This document shows positions 41,091 to 50,025 of a DNA stretch of 64,000 nt, piece after piece. The position numbers were made by a program, and so were the translations under genes. The notes below the pieces were generated by a model. The model was not told the DNA's origin. It did not search any database and saw only the letters and a list, made by a program, of their open reading frames with translations. The stretch is taken from the NCBI RefSeq assembly GCF_009720385.1, contig NZ_WARX01000001.1:434001-498000 (forward strand). Reading direction: 5' to 3'. The first letter of the stretch is position 1. The number at the start of each line of letters is the position of its first letter. Source of the stretch: Catellatospora vulcania (GTDB lineage: Bacteria; Actinomycetota; Actinomycetes; Mycobacteriales; Micromonosporaceae).

Positions 41091-41789
41091 TCAGGCCAGC
41101 CAGGTCGCGGCATCGTGGGCGAAGTGGACTCGCTGCGGGTCGAGGTCGGCCAGGCGGTCCAGCCAGGGGTGGTACGGCGGGAGCGGGTCGGCGGCCCCGT
41201 CAGCGGCGGCGCGGCGGGCGAGCTGTGCGCAGCTGAAGTCGGTGGCCAGGTCGTAGGCCTGCCCGGCCAGCACGGTCGTGACGCCGTCCGGCCCGCGTAC
41301 CACCAGGCTTTGATGCCCGGCGGTGTGGCCGGGGGTGGGGACGATCAGCACGCCGGGGCTGATCTCGGCCTCGCCGTCGAGTTCCCGGTAGTCGACGCCG
41401 GGGAAGTCGACCAGGTGGTCGAAGGTGTAGTTCCCGGCCCGCGCGGTCGCCAGCTCGGTCCGCTGGGTGAAGACGGGGCGGCCGGGCAGCAGCGGGTTGC
41501 CGCCGCAGTGGTCGAAGTGCAGGTGGCAGTTGACGACCAGGGCGATGTCGTCGAGGCGTACGCCCGCGTCGGCCAGCGCCTGCGGGAGCGGGCGGCGGTG
41601 CGGCCGGTAGTGGGCCTCGGTCTCGTCGTCGCCACGGCCCATGCCGGTGTCGAACAGGATCAGCCCGTCCGCGCTGTCCACCAGGTACGCCAGGGCCGCC
41701 TCGACCCTCGGATGTGGACCGCCCGCCTCCTCGGCGGGCCGGATGAAGTAGCCGAGATCGAGTCTGCGCACCGCGTTGTCGCCCGCCAT
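41091..41789 (-). CDS. MBL-fold metallo-hydrolase, N-acyl homoserine lactonase-like
   Basis: 232-aa metallo-beta-lactamase-fold enzyme. The zinc motif is VNCHLHFDHCGGNPLLPGR (HxHxDH), followed by TPGHTAGHQSLVV (His) and VHFAHDAATW (last ligands), with LILFDTGMGRGDD earlier. The HLHFDHxGGN motif with an early DTG and a long insertion is the pattern of AiiA/AttM-type lactonases, so lactone hydrolysis or quorum quenching is plausible but not proven. ATG 41789 begins MAGDNAVRRLDLGYF. It is followed on its 5' side by a TPR gene in the same direction. Confidence 0.78.
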   Translation of the reverse strand: MAGDNAVRRLDLGYFIRPAEEAGGPHPRVEAALAYLVDSADGLILFDTGMGRGDDETEAHYRPHRRPLPQALADAGVRLDDIALVVNCHLHFDHCGGNPLLPGRPVFTQRTELATARAGNYTFDHLVDFPGVDYRELDGEAEISPGVLIVPTPGHTAGHQSLVVRGPDGVTTVLAGQAYDLATDFSCAQLARRAAADGAADPLPPYHPWLDRLADLDPQRVHFAHDAATWLA

Positions 41790-41906
41790 CACGCCATCCT
41801 GGCACTGATCCAACCTGCCGGCTGCGCAGAGCCACGCAGTCGCACCGGAGCGCGGACAGGGCAACGGCGTCCGCGCTCCGGTGCGCGCCTGCGGTCGGCC
41901 CTGGCC

Positions 41907-42215
41907 TCAGATCCCCATCGCGTCGGCGATGCGCAGGTGCGGGCGGGCCTCGTCGTGGCGGCTCTGCCGCTGCAGGCAGCGGCCCAGCATGAGGTGGGCG
42001 TAGTGCTCGGCGGGGTCGTGGTCGAGCACCTTGCGCAGCTCGTCCTCGGCCTTGTGCAGCTGGGCCGAGTGGTAGTAGGCGCGCGCCAGCAGCAGCCGGG
42101 GCGCCACGTCGTCCGGGGCTTCGTCCACCACCGGTCCCAGGATCTGGGCGGCGGTGATGTAGTCGCCGTAGTCGAAGAACAGCCTTCCGCGCTCGTACTC
42201 CTCCAGGATTCCCAC
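41907..42215 (-). CDS. Small tetratricopeptide-repeat protein
   Basis: 102 aa made almost entirely of about 2.5 TPR-like helical hairpins: LFFDYGDYITAAQILGPVVDEAPDD, LLLARAYYHSAQLHKAEDELRKVLDHDP and HYAHLMLGRCLQRQSRHDEARPHLRIA. It has no signal or membrane segment, so it is probably a cytoplasmic adaptor. The start is GTG 42215. Upstream 192 bp to the divergent EamA gene show no other gene. Partner unknown. Confidence 0.75.
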   Translation of the reverse strand: MGILEEYERGRLFFDYGDYITAAQILGPVVDEAPDDVAPRLLLARAYYHSAQLHKAEDELRKVLDHDPAEHYAHLMLGRCLQRQSRHDEARPHLRIADAMGI

Positions 42216-42407
42216 GCATCGGACAACTCGCTGGATGGGCTGCGCATTCCCTGGCTAGCATCGCGGCCATGGCTCACTCGATCATCTCCCCGCCGGTCGC
42301 CTGAGGCGGACGGCGTCGCACCACTGACGTGACGGCACAGCCGCGCGTCCGGTGGCCCGTCCGCGTACGCGGAATCGTCGGCCATCGAGCAGTGGAGACA
42401 GGAAGAG

Positions 42408-43334
42408 ATGGAGTCCATTTCCGGGCTCGCGCCGTCGCGCGCGGGCCGGACCGCGTCGTACGGGCGCGGCATGTTCTACGTGGCGGTCGCGGCGACCGCC
42501 TGGGGCACCGGCGGCGCGGTCGCCGCGGTCCTCTACCGCACCAGCGGCCTCGGGCCGGTCGCGGTGTCCTTCTGGCGGCTGGTGCTCGGCATCGCCGTGC
42601 TGGTCGGCCTGCACCTGGCCATGGGTGAGCGGTTCGGGGCGCGGCGGCGGGACGCGCTGGTGCTCGGCGTCGGGCTGGCCGTCTACCAGACGGCTTACTA
42701 CGGCTCGATCGCGTACGCCGGGCTGGCCGTCGGAACCGTGGTCACGCTCGGGGCCTGCCCCGTGGTGATCGCGCTCGCGGCGCGCTGGGTGCTCGGCGAG
42801 GGGCTGCCCGCGGGCCGGGCCGCCGCGGTGGCGGTGGGGCTGGCCGGGCTGGTGCTGCTGGTGGGAGGTGGCGGGCCCGAGGGGGCCGCGCCGGTGCTGG
42901 GGGTGCTGTTCGGGCTGCTCTCGGCCGCCGGGTACGCCGTGGTGACGATCTACTCGCGGCGGGTCGGTGGTGATCTGTCGGGGGCGACGGTCGGGTCGTT
43001 CGCGGTGGCGGCGGGCTGCCTGCTGCCGATCGCGGCGGTCGAGGGCTTGCTGCCGTCGGTTGCCGGCACGGGTGCGCTGTCGGCGGGCGGGCTCGCAGGG
43101 ACGGCGAGCTGGCTGCTGTACCTCGGGGCAGTGCCCACTGCGCTGGCGTACCGGCTGTTCTTCGCGGGGGTGGCCATGGTTCCGGCCACGGTCACAGCGG
43201 TGGTGACGCTGGTGGAGCCGGTAGCGGGGGTGCTGATCGCGGTCGGGCTGCTGGGCGAGCGGATCACGCCGGCGGCAGCGGTAGGGGCCGCGTTGATGCT
43301 GGCGGCGGTCGCCGGCCTGGCCCGCACCGGCTAG
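42408..43334 (+). CDS. EamA/DMT-family transporter
   Basis: 308-aa drug/metabolite transporter with ten hydrophobic segments in two EamA repeats. The first begins FYVAVAATAWGTGGAVAAVL and the second LGVLFGLLSAAGYAVVTIYSR; each ends in the typical EP-containing helix (TVVTLGACPVVIALAARWVLGE and AVVTLVEPVAGVLIAVGLLGE). The substrate is unknown. ATG 42408 is preceded by AGGAAGAG; the ATG at 42471 would remove a 21-residue hydrophilic leader. It is followed by a pair of intergenic repeats and converges on an aldo/keto reductase. Confidence 0.85.
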   Translation: MESISGLAPSRAGRTASYGRGMFYVAVAATAWGTGGAVAAVLYRTSGLGPVAVSFWRLVLGIAVLVGLHLAMGERFGARRRDALVLGVGLAVYQTAYYGSIAYAGLAVGTVVTLGACPVVIALAARWVLGEGLPAGRAAAVAVGLAGLVLLVGGGGPEGAAPVLGVLFGLLSAAGYAVVTIYSRRVGGDLSGATVGSFAVAAGCLLPIAAVEGLLPSVAGTGALSAGGLAGTASWLLYLGAVPTALAYRLFFAGVAMVPATVTAVVTLVEPVAGVLIAVGLLGERITPAAAVGAALMLAAVAGLARTG

Positions 43335-43395
43335 CCCCCGGCCGTCCGTCCCCGGTCGGGCTTGCGCCCCGGCCGTCCTGGCTCTGGTCGGCTGG

Positions 43396-43464
43396 TCATG
43401 ATCGCTGTTTCGTGACAGAAAGTGGGGTCGGACCTCAGATCATGACCTGAAACAGCGATCATGA
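43396..43464. repeat. AAACAGCGATC-family palindrome, copy 4
   Basis: Perfect 16-bp arms TCATGATCGCTGTTTC (43396-43411) with 43449-43464 and centre GGGTCGGACCTC. It lies 62 bp after the EamA gene, with the B-family hairpin 35 bp further on. Confidence 0.78.
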
Positions 43465-43499
43465 CGCCGCTGGCCCGCGGCCACGACCGAACCAGGGTT

Positions 43500-43547
43500 A
43501 GGAAGGGCACCTTATACAACGCGGAGCGTTAAGAAGGTGCCCTTCCT
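43500..43547. terminator. AAGGGCACCTT-family hairpin, copy 2
   Basis: Perfect 14-bp outer stem AGGAAGGGCACCTT (43500-43513) with 43534-43547 and inner stem AACGC-GGA-GCGTT (43518-43530). It lies between the convergent EamA and aldo/keto reductase genes. Confidence 0.78.
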
Positions 43548-43587
43548 TCGGCCTAGGGGCGGGTTCGGGCGGGGCGGGGTGAGGCGG

Positions 43588-44589
43588 TTACTGGTCGACG
43601 GTGGCCATGCCGGATTCGGCGTAGCGCTCGCCCGCGACGGCGCCGGGTGGGACGGCCGCCGTGAGGCGTCCGAGCTGGTCGGCGGTGAGCGCCAGGTCGG
43701 CGGCGGCGGTGTTCTCCTCCAGGTAGGAGACACGTTTGGTGCCGGGGATCGGCAGTACGTCGTCGCCTTGGGCGAGCAGCCAGGCCAGCGCGGCTTGCGC
43801 CGGTGTCGCGCCGAGTTCGTCGGCGACCTCGCGGACGGCCTGCACCAGCGCCATGTTGTGGGCGAAGTTCTCCTCTGCGAAGCGCGGCACGGTGCGCCGG
43901 AAGTCGTCGTCGGCCAGGTCCGCCGGGGACGTGATCTTGCCGGTGAGCCAGCCGCGGCCGACGGGGGAGTACGCCACCAGCCCCACTCCGAGTTCACGGC
44001 AGGTCGCCAGCATCTCGTCCTCGACGAACCGGGTGAACAGCGAGTACTCCATCTGCACCGCGGTGATCGGAAACACGGCGTGCGCGGCCCGCAGCGTCGC
44101 GGGGCTGACCTCGGACAGCCCGATGAAGCGCACCTTGCCCTGCTTGACGAAGTCGGCCATGGCCGCGACGGTGTCCTCGATCGGCACGTCGGGGCTGCGC
44201 CGGTGCATGTAGTACAGGTCGATGCGGTCGGTGCGCAGGCGGCGCAGCGAGTCCTCCAGCGCTTCGCGGGCCCACTGCGGGGACGAGTCGACCCAGCGCC
44301 GGACCAGGTTGCCCTGCGCGTCGACCTCGCCGCGGTTGGCGAACTTGGTGGCCAGCACGTACTCGTCGCGCCGGTCGCCGATGACCCGGCCGATCAGTTC
44401 CTCGTTGTGGCCGAAGCCGTACATGTCGGCGGTGTCGAAGTGGGTCACCCCGATGTCGAGGGCGCGCCGCAGCGTCGCGGCCGACCCTTCGTCGTCGCGC
44501 TGCCCGTAGGCGAAGCTCATCCCCATGCAGCCGAGGCCGATGGCGCTGACCTCGGGTCCGTTGCTGCCGATGCGTCGCATAGCGGTCAT
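43588..44589 (-). CDS. Aldo/keto reductase
   Basis: 333-aa NADPH-dependent aldo/keto reductase, AKR13/YakC-like. The catalytic tetrad is visible: Asp and Tyr in [13 protein letters not shown], Lys in [10 protein letters not shown], His in [11 protein letters not shown]. The NADPH-binding end has IPIPGT-like [19 protein letters not shown]. The N-terminus is [28 protein letters not shown] 44589 has GGAG upstream. Monomeric cytoplasmic enzyme; the carbonyl substrate is unknown. It is divergent from the GYPAQP-repeat membrane protein. Confidence 0.9.
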   Translation of the reverse strand: MTAMRRIGSNGPEVSAIGLGCMGMSFAYGQRDDEGSAATLRRALDIGVTHFDTADMYGFGHNEELIGRVIGDRRDEYVLATKFANRGEVDAQGNLVRRWVDSSPQWAREALEDSLRRLRTDRIDLYYMHRRSPDVPIEDTVAAMADFVKQGKVRFIGLSEVSPATLRAAHAVFPITAVQMEYSLFTRFVEDEMLATCRELGVGLVAYSPVGRGWLTGKITSPADLADDDFRRTVPRFAEENFAHNMALVQAVREVADELGATPAQAALAWLLAQGDDVLPIPGTKRVSYLEENTAAADLALTADQLGRLTAAVPPGAVAGERYAESGMATVDQ

Positions 44590-44728
44590 GGCTCCATCTT
44601 CTCCCCGGACGGGCGAGCGCGCCCACGCGGCGGCGGATGCCGTCGTGGCGTCCGGAGCCTGACACCGACGGGTCCGGATGACGGGGTGCGCCGTTACGAT
44701 GCGCTGACCCCGAGTGCCAGGAGCCCCC

Positions 44729-45535
44729 ATGTCTTATCCGCCCCCGTCCCCGGACCAGCAGCCCGGCTACCCGCAGCAGCCCGGTTATCCCGCTCAGCCC
44801 GGCTACCCCGCCCAGCCGGGTTACCCGGCACAGCCTCAGCCCGGATATCCGGCCCAGGCCGGTTACCCGGCGCAGCCGGGATATCCCGGGCAGCCCGTGC
44901 CGCCGGCCCCTAAGAAGTCGCGGGCGGGCCTGTGGATCGGCATCGCGCTCGGCGTGCTCCTGCTCTGCTGCGGTGGCAGCCTCGGCGCGTGGTGGCTGCT
45001 CAAGGACACCGCCGACCAGATCGAGCAGGGTGTGGAGGGCGTGCTCGCCTCGGCCAGCGCGCAGGCCGCCGCGAAGAAGATCACCGTGGTGGCGCCCGCG
45101 TCCCTCGCCGGCCGCGCGAAGTCGACCGATCCGCAGCTCGAAGCGCTGACCGACACGATGAAGGGCAGCTTCGAGACCATGCTGCCGTCGTCGACGGCCG
45201 CGGTGGCGGCGTTCTACGGCGACCAGGCCAAGCAGGACCTGGTGATGATCTTCGCGGCGGCGGCGCGCATCACCGACCCCGGCAGGGAGATCGACGCCGC
45301 GTTCACCGGCATGGGCACGTCGGGCGTCAAGGCCACCGGGATCGTCCCGGTCGACGCGGGCCCGCTGGGCGGCGAGGCCAAGTGCGGCAGCGCCAAGACC
45401 GAGTCGGTGCCGCTGGTGGTCTGCGCCTGGGCCGACAACGGCAGCCTGGGCATGGTGGTCTGGTACTTCAAGACCGTCGACGAGGTCAAGGCCGAGTTCA
45501 TCCAGGTCCGCGGCCAGATCGAGCAGGTGGGCTGA
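44729..45535 (+). CDS. Membrane protein with N-terminal GYPAQP repeats
   Basis: 268 aa. Residues 1-~62 are a low-complexity cytoplasmic region of about eight GYPxQP units. A basic KKSRAG precedes a single membrane helix (~68-92, [21 protein letters not shown]). The rest (~95-268) is an extracytoplasmic domain with a Cys pair (KCGSAKTE and LVVCAWAD) likely forming a disulfide, resembling small secreted domains of unknown function found in actinobacteria. ATG 44729 follows AGGAG by five bases. It is not obviously in an operon. Role unknown. Confidence 0.72.
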   Translation: MSYPPPSPDQQPGYPQQPGYPAQPGYPAQPGYPAQPQPGYPAQAGYPAQPGYPGQPVPPAPKKSRAGLWIGIALGVLLLCCGGSLGAWWLLKDTADQIEQGVEGVLASASAQAAAKKITVVAPASLAGRAKSTDPQLEALTDTMKGSFETMLPSSTAAVAAFYGDQAKQDLVMIFAAAARITDPGREIDAAFTGMGTSGVKATGIVPVDAGPLGGEAKCGSAKTESVPLVVCAWADNGSLGMVVWYFKTVDEVKAEFIQVRGQIEQVG

Positions 45536-45574
45536 CCATCGGCGTTTGACGGGGGCGGGCGGGTCCCGTCCCCG

Positions 45575-45952
45575 TCAAACGTTCTGCCACAGCCCGACCG
45601 TGTTGCCCTCGCTGTCGGCGATGTACGCGGTGAAGCCCATCGTGCCCACGGCCCGGCGTTCCTGGAGCACCCGGCCGCCGCACGAGACGATCTTCGCCAG
45701 CGCGGTGTCGACGTCCTCGACCTCGACCGTGATGACCGGGCCGGTCACCGGCGCTTCGCGCCGGGTCATGCCGCCGTTGACGGCCCCCGGTTCGGCGGGG
45801 TTGCCGCGATCGTCGGTGGCGACGGTGCGCACCCAGACGTAGTCGATCTCCGGCATGGCGTCGAGCTGCCAGCCGAAGGCATCGGTGTAGAAGGCGCGGG
45901 CCCGTTCGAGGTCGTCCGCCGGAAGCTCGAAATGCACCACTTTTCCCGTCAT
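45575..45952 (-). CDS. VOC/glyoxalase-superfamily protein
   Basis: 125-aa protein with a paired beta-alpha-beta-beta-beta VOC fold: VVHFELPADDLERARAFYTDAFGW at the start (first metal His) and TVEVEDVDTALAKIVSCGGRVLQE, FTAYIADSEGNTVGLWQ at the end. Some members are dioxygenases, others resistance or glyoxalase-like proteins; no substrate can be read. It converges with the preceding membrane gene, 39 bp apart. Confidence 0.82.
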   Translation of the reverse strand: MTGKVVHFELPADDLERARAFYTDAFGWQLDAMPEIDYVWVRTVATDDRGNPAEPGAVNGGMTRREAPVTGPVITVEVEDVDTALAKIVSCGGRVLQERRAVGTMGFTAYIADSEGNTVGLWQNV

Positions 45953-46013
45953 GGCACCAGGCTAGGCACCGCACCCGAACGTGAGCGGACTTTCGGCGTA
46001 CCCCGGCAGCGGC

Positions 46014-46019
46014 TAGTTT
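46014..46019 (+). promoter_or_regulatory. -10 element for leaderless lipoprotein transcript
   Basis: TAGTTT lies exactly six bases before GTG 46026 with no Shine-Dalgarno sequence. The predicted start point coincides with the codon. Confidence 0.5.
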
Positions 46020-46025
46020 GGTCCG

Positions 46026-46571
46026 GTGCGGACGACGGTGATGGCGCTGATGGCGAGCGGAACGCTGCTGGCCGGCTGCTCCGGCGCCGGGGCGTCGGCG
46101 CACGAGCCGCCGGCGGACGCGACGCCGCGGGTGGTGTCGCCCAGCCCGCCGACGCCGACCGGCGCGTGCCTGCTGCTGGACTTCACTCGCATCGAGCAGC
46201 GGCTGCACGTGCCGATGGCGGTCGCCGGCGCGGCCAACCACCAGAAGACCAGCACGTGCGTGGCCCGGCCGACCGAGGCGGCGCTGCCGGAGCTGAGCGT
46301 CTCGGTGACGCCGACCAAGGCCGACGTCGCCGTGTTCAAGGACGCGATGCTGCCCGACGGCGCGAAGGCCGTGTCGGCCCTGGGCAAGGTCGCCTACTCG
46401 CAGGTCAAACCCGCCGCCAAGGGCCGTGGCCCGTACGCGGAGGTCGGCTGGCTGGCCGGCAACGCCCGACTGCTGGTGCTCAAGGTCACCCTGCCCGAGG
46501 GCGGCGACGCCGCGGCGCTGCTGCCCGACGTCGTCGAGCTGGCCAGGGACATCGACCGCGCCGGAGTCTGA
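46026..46571 (+). CDS. Putative lipoprotein of unknown function
   Basis: 181-aa lipoprotein: MRTTVMALMASGTLLAGC is a signal peptide with lipobox LAGC (Cys18), followed by a disordered Pro/Ala/Ser stretch to ~45. The globular domain (46-181) has two cysteines (TGACLLLD and STCVARP), probably a disulfide, and ends in amphipathic helices. I recognise no family with confidence. GTG 46026 is supported by the leaderless spacing of TAGTTT. It is divergent from the VOC gene and convergent with the DtxR gene. Confidence 0.7.
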   Translation: MRTTVMALMASGTLLAGCSGAGASAHEPPADATPRVVSPSPPTPTGACLLLDFTRIEQRLHVPMAVAGAANHQKTSTCVARPTEAALPELSVSVTPTKADVAVFKDAMLPDGAKAVSALGKVAYSQVKPAAKGRGPYAEVGWLAGNARLLVLKVTLPEGGDAAALLPDVVELARDIDRAGV

Positions 46572-46668
46572 ACCACTCGCCGGAGTCTGCACCACTCCCG
46601 AACGAGCGAAGCCCCGCCCGGTCGCCGCGGCAGCGGTTCGGGCAGGGCTTCGGGTCGAGCCGGGTGGT

Positions 46669-47355
46669 TCAGCGGCCGGAGACGAACACCCGCGAGGCGA
46701 CCTCGCGGGGCAGGCGGACGGGCTCGCCGCCGTGGTCGATGGAGACGCCATCGCGCTCCTGGGCGACGGTGACCGTCGCGCCCGGGTCGACGCCGGCGGC
46801 GTGCAGCTGGCGCAGCACCTCGGAGTCGGTCTGCACGCTCTCGCAGATCCGGCGGACCACGACCTGGCCGGTGAGCCCGGGGAAGGCGAGGTTGCGCTCG
46901 GGGGCGTCGCCACCGTCGGTGTCACGGGGCTTGATGTCCAGCGCGTCCAGGCCGGGGATGGGGTTGCCGTACGGCGACCGGGTCGGCCGGTTGAGCAGGT
47001 CGTACACCCGCTTCTCCACGGCGTCGCTCATCACGTGCTCCCAGCGGCAGGCCTCCTCGTGGGCCTCCTCGTAGGGCATGCCGATGACATTGACCAGGAG
47101 CAGCTCGGCGAGGCGGTGCTTGCGCATGACGGCGACGGCGTGCGCCCGGCCCGCCTCGGACAGCTGCAGGTGGCGGTCGGTCTCCACGACGGTCAGCAGG
47201 CCGTCGCGCTCCATGCGGGCCACGGTCTGGCTGACCGTCGGGCCGCTCTGGTGCAGGCGCTCGGCGATGCGGGCGCGCAGCGGGGGCACGCCCTCCTCCT
47301 CGAGTTCGAGGATGGTGCGCAGATACATCTCGGTGGTGTCAATGAGGTCGGACAT
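46669..47355 (-). CDS. ideR: Iron-dependent repressor IdeR/DtxR
   Basis: 228-aa metal-dependent regulator. The N-terminal winged helix is LIDTTEMYLRTILELEEEGVPP with RIAERLHQSGPTVSQTVARMERDGLL. The dimerisation/metal domain has Cys/Glu/His ligands in EEACRWEHVMSDAVEKRV, with RHLQLSEAGRAHA and MRKHRLAELLL before it and NPTRSPYGNPIPG-like NRPTRSPYGNPIPGL after it. A C-terminal SH3-like domain follows. With Fe2+ it represses siderophore genes and activates storage genes. In mycobacteria ideR adjoins sigB; here sigB is 7.4 kb away. I did not find a clear full iron box in the window. Confidence 0.92.
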   Translation of the reverse strand: MSDLIDTTEMYLRTILELEEEGVPPLRARIAERLHQSGPTVSQTVARMERDGLLTVVETDRHLQLSEAGRAHAVAVMRKHRLAELLLVNVIGMPYEEAHEEACRWEHVMSDAVEKRVYDLLNRPTRSPYGNPIPGLDALDIKPRDTDGGDAPERNLAFPGLTGQVVVRRICESVQTDSEVLRQLHAAGVDPGATVTVAQERDGVSIDHGGEPVRLPREVASRVFVSGR

Positions 47356-47454
47356 GAACGGGTCCTCTCCAAGTCGCTGGCTGCGATTCTATTGCGTGTC
47401 ACCGCAGCGACACCCGTCGGTGTAGGTCGGTTGATCAACCTGTGGCCGCACCGC

Positions 47455-47886
47455 TCATGGCAGTTCGGGCAGGCCCGCGTCGTTCAGCGGCCAGAACGGG
47501 TTGTATGCCACCTCCCAGGCATGTCCGTCTGGATCGGCGAAGTAGCCCGAATAGCCGCCCCACTCCACCTTCTGGGCGGGTTTCAGCAGTGTCGCACCGG
47601 CCGCCACCGCCGTTGCGAGCGCCTCGTCCACCTCCGGCTCGGCACCGAGACACACCGCACACGTGACGTTGCGGAACCCCGCCGGCTCGTGCGCCGGCTG
47701 CAGCGCGTCCGCGGCCAGCTCCGCGCTCGGGTAGAGGGCCAGCAGCGCGCCGGCGGTGTGGAAGAAGCTGATGTCGGGCTGCGAGCGCGCCGACAGCCGC
47801 CAGCCCAGCGCCTGGTAGAAGGCGGTGGAACGGGGCAGGTCGGTGACGCCGAGGGTGACCAGGCTGAGGCGGCCGGGAAAAGTCAT
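47455..47886 (-). CDS. VOC-family protein
   Basis: 143-aa vicinal-oxygen-chelate fold protein: LSLVTLGVTDLPRSTAFYQALGW begins repeat one, and CAVCLGAEPEVDEALATAVAAGATLL with GGYSGYFADPDGHAWEVAYNPFW is repeat two, the GYFADPDGHxWEVA motif being typical of glyoxalase/bleomycin-resistance-like proteins. The substrate is unknown. ATG 47886 gives a family-length protein. Its start is 71 bp from the divergent sulfurtransferase gene. Confidence 0.85.
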   Translation of the reverse strand: MTFPGRLSLVTLGVTDLPRSTAFYQALGWRLSARSQPDISFFHTAGALLALYPSAELAADALQPAHEPAGFRNVTCAVCLGAEPEVDEALATAVAAGATLLKPAQKVEWGGYSGYFADPDGHAWEVAYNPFWPLNDAGLPELP

Positions 47887-47957
47887 GGCGGGAAGTCTCG
47901 CAGCCGGGTGGGACAGTGCGCTACGACACAGAACGCCCATGGTGTTGACTGGCGAAT

Positions 47958-48773
47958 GTGCGTAATCCACTGATCACCGTGGCGGAGCTGGCCGACCGGC
48001 TCCGTTCGGAGCAGCCCACGACCGTGCTCGACGTGCGGTGGCGGCTGTCCGGCCCGCCCGGCCGCGACGACTACTACGCAGGCCACCTGCCCGGAGCGGT
48101 CTTCGTCGACCTGGACCGCGACCTGTGCGGCCCGCCCGGTCCCGGGGGCCGCCACCCGCTGCCGCACCCGGAGGCGCTGGAGGGCGCGCTGCGCGCCGCG
48201 GGCGTACGCGAGGGGCGGCCCGTCGTGGTCTACGACGCCGGAGACGGCATGGCCGCGGCCCGCGCCTGGTGGACGCTGCGCTGGGCCGGGCACGCCGACG
48301 TACGCGTGCTCGACGGCGGGTTCGCCGCCTGGACCGCCGCCGGCGGCGAGGTGACCGACAAGCCGGTCGACGTGGTCCGGGGCGACGTCACCGTGGTGCC
48401 GGGCGGCATGCCGGTGCTCGACGCGGCCGGGGCTGCCGCGCTCGCCGCCGACGGGGTGCTGCTGGACGCGCGGGTGGCCCCGCGGTTCCGGGGCGAGACC
48501 GAGCCGATCGACGCGGTCGCCGGGCACATCCCGGGCGCCCGCAACCTGCCCTACGGCGAGCTGGTCGACGCCGACGGCACGCTGCGCGCCGACCTGCCCG
48601 CCGTCTTCGCCGACCTCGGTGACGCACCGGTCGGGGCGTACTGCGGCTCCGGGGTGACCGCGGCACACACCGTGCTGGCCCTGCACGCCGCGGGCCGCAC
48701 CGACGCCGCCCTGTACGTCGGCTCCTGGAGCCACTGGATCACGGACCCGTCCCGGCCGGTCGGCCGCGGATGA
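47958..48773 (+). CDS. Rhodanese-type sulfurtransferase
   Basis: 271-aa two-domain rhodanese (thiosulfate or 3-mercaptopyruvate sulfurtransferase). The inactive N-terminal domain reads LDVRWRLSGPPGRDDY...AGHLPGAVFVDLD with VVVYDAGDGMAAARAWW. The catalytic C-terminal domain has LLDARVAPRFRGETEPID and the active loop AYCGSGVTAAHT (catalytic Cys), then the end of a standard SseA-like protein. The start is GTG 47958. 73 bp separate it from the deacetylase gene downstream; it may be cotranscribed. Confidence 0.9.
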   Translation: MRNPLITVAELADRLRSEQPTTVLDVRWRLSGPPGRDDYYAGHLPGAVFVDLDRDLCGPPGPGGRHPLPHPEALEGALRAAGVREGRPVVVYDAGDGMAAARAWWTLRWAGHADVRVLDGGFAAWTAAGGEVTDKPVDVVRGDVTVVPGGMPVLDAAGAAALAADGVLLDARVAPRFRGETEPIDAVAGHIPGARNLPYGELVDADGTLRADLPAVFADLGDAPVGAYCGSGVTAAHTVLALHAAGRTDAALYVGSWSHWITDPSRPVGRG

Positions 48774-48846
48774 CGGGCCGAGCCGAGACGGCGCGGGTGG
48801 CCCGGATCGCGTCGACCGCTCGCGAGGCAGGCCGCGGAGGGCAGGC

Positions 48847-50022
48847 ATGACGGCGACGGTGGTGTGGAGTGACGCGCTGCTCGCCTACGACCTGGGCGAC
48901 CATCCGCTGAACCCGGTGCGGGTCGAGCTGACCATGGCGCTCGCCCGCGAGCTGGGCGTGCTCGACCGGCCCGGAGTGGAGCTGGTCGCGCCGGAGCCGG
49001 CCACCGAGGCCGAGCTGCTGCGCGTGCACCGCCGGGACTATCTGGACGCGGTCCGGGCCGCGCCGGACGACCCGTTCTTCCGCGGGTACGGCCTCAACAC
49101 CCCGGACAACCCCGTCTTCGACCACATGCACGAGTCGTCGGCGCTGGTCTGCGGCGCGACGCTGGCCGCGGCGCGGGCCGTGTGGTCGGGCCGGGCCACC
49201 CGCGCGGTGAACGTGTCCGGCGGCCTGCACCACGCGATGCCGGCCCGGGCGGCCGGGTTCTGCGTGTACGACGACCCGGCCGTCGCCATCGCCGACCTGC
49301 TGGCCCAGGGCGCGGAGCGGATCGCGTACATCGACATCGACGTGCACCACGGCGACGGCGTGCAGGAGATCTTCTACGACGACCCGCGGGTGCTCACGGT
49401 GAGCCTGCACGAGGGCCCGCTGACGCTGTTCCCCGGCACCGGATACGTCGAGGAGACCGGCGGGCCGCACGCCGAGGGCGCCGCGGTGAACGTGCCGCTG
49501 CCGCCCGGCACCGGGGACAGGGGCTGGCTGCGTGCCTTCCACGCGGTGGTGCCGTCGGTGGTGCGGGCGTTCCGGCCGCAGCTGATCGTGTTGCAGGCCG
49601 GAGCGGACACGCACCGGCTGGACCCGCTGGCCAACCTCCGGCTGACCGTCGACGGGCAGCGGGCGGCCCAGCTCGCCGTGCGCGCGCTCGCCGACGAGGT
49701 GTGCGAGGGCCGGCTGGTGGCCACCGGCGGCGGCGGGTACGCCCTGGTCGAGGTGGTGCCGCGGACCTGGACCCACCTGCTGGCGATGATCACCGGTGAG
49801 CCGCTGGACCCGGCCACCCCACTGCCGGAGTCGTGGCGGGAACTCGCCGCCGCACGGGTGCCGGGGCGGATGGTCCCGACCAGCCTCACCGACGGCGGGG
49901 ACACCGACTACCAGCCGTGGCAGCCCGAAGCGGACGGCGACCAGCTCGACCGCGCGATCATGGCGGCGCGCCGGGCGGTCTTCCCGCTGCACGGGCTCGA
50001 CCCGCACGACCCGCGGGACTGA
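48847..50022 (+). CDS. acuC: Histone-deacetylase-family lysine deacetylase, AcuC-like
   Basis: 391-aa zinc-dependent deacylase. Class I HDAC hallmarks: HPLNPVRVELT at the N-terminus, SGGLHHAMPARAAGFCVYDDPAVAI (catalytic His pair), YIDIDVHHGDGVQEIFYDD (zinc Asp/His), VLQAGADTHRLDPL and ATGGGGY (catalytic Tyr). In Bacillus, AcuC reverses lysine acetylation of acetyl-CoA synthetase. The next gene, only 3 bp away, encodes a GNAT protein acetyltransferase with acyl-CoA-synthetase-like domains, so the two probably form a reversible acetylation module. ATG 48847 follows GGAGGG. Confidence 0.9.
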   Translation: MTATVVWSDALLAYDLGDHPLNPVRVELTMALARELGVLDRPGVELVAPEPATEAELLRVHRRDYLDAVRAAPDDPFFRGYGLNTPDNPVFDHMHESSALVCGATLAAARAVWSGRATRAVNVSGGLHHAMPARAAGFCVYDDPAVAIADLLAQGAERIAYIDIDVHHGDGVQEIFYDDPRVLTVSLHEGPLTLFPGTGYVEETGGPHAEGAAVNVPLPPGTGDRGWLRAFHAVVPSVVRAFRPQLIVLQAGADTHRLDPLANLRLTVDGQRAAQLAVRALADEVCEGRLVATGGGGYALVEVVPRTWTHLLAMITGEPLDPATPLPESWRELAAARVPGRMVPTSLTDGGDTDYQPWQPEADGDQLDRAIMAARRAVFPLHGLDPHDPRD

Positions 50023-50025
50023 GCC

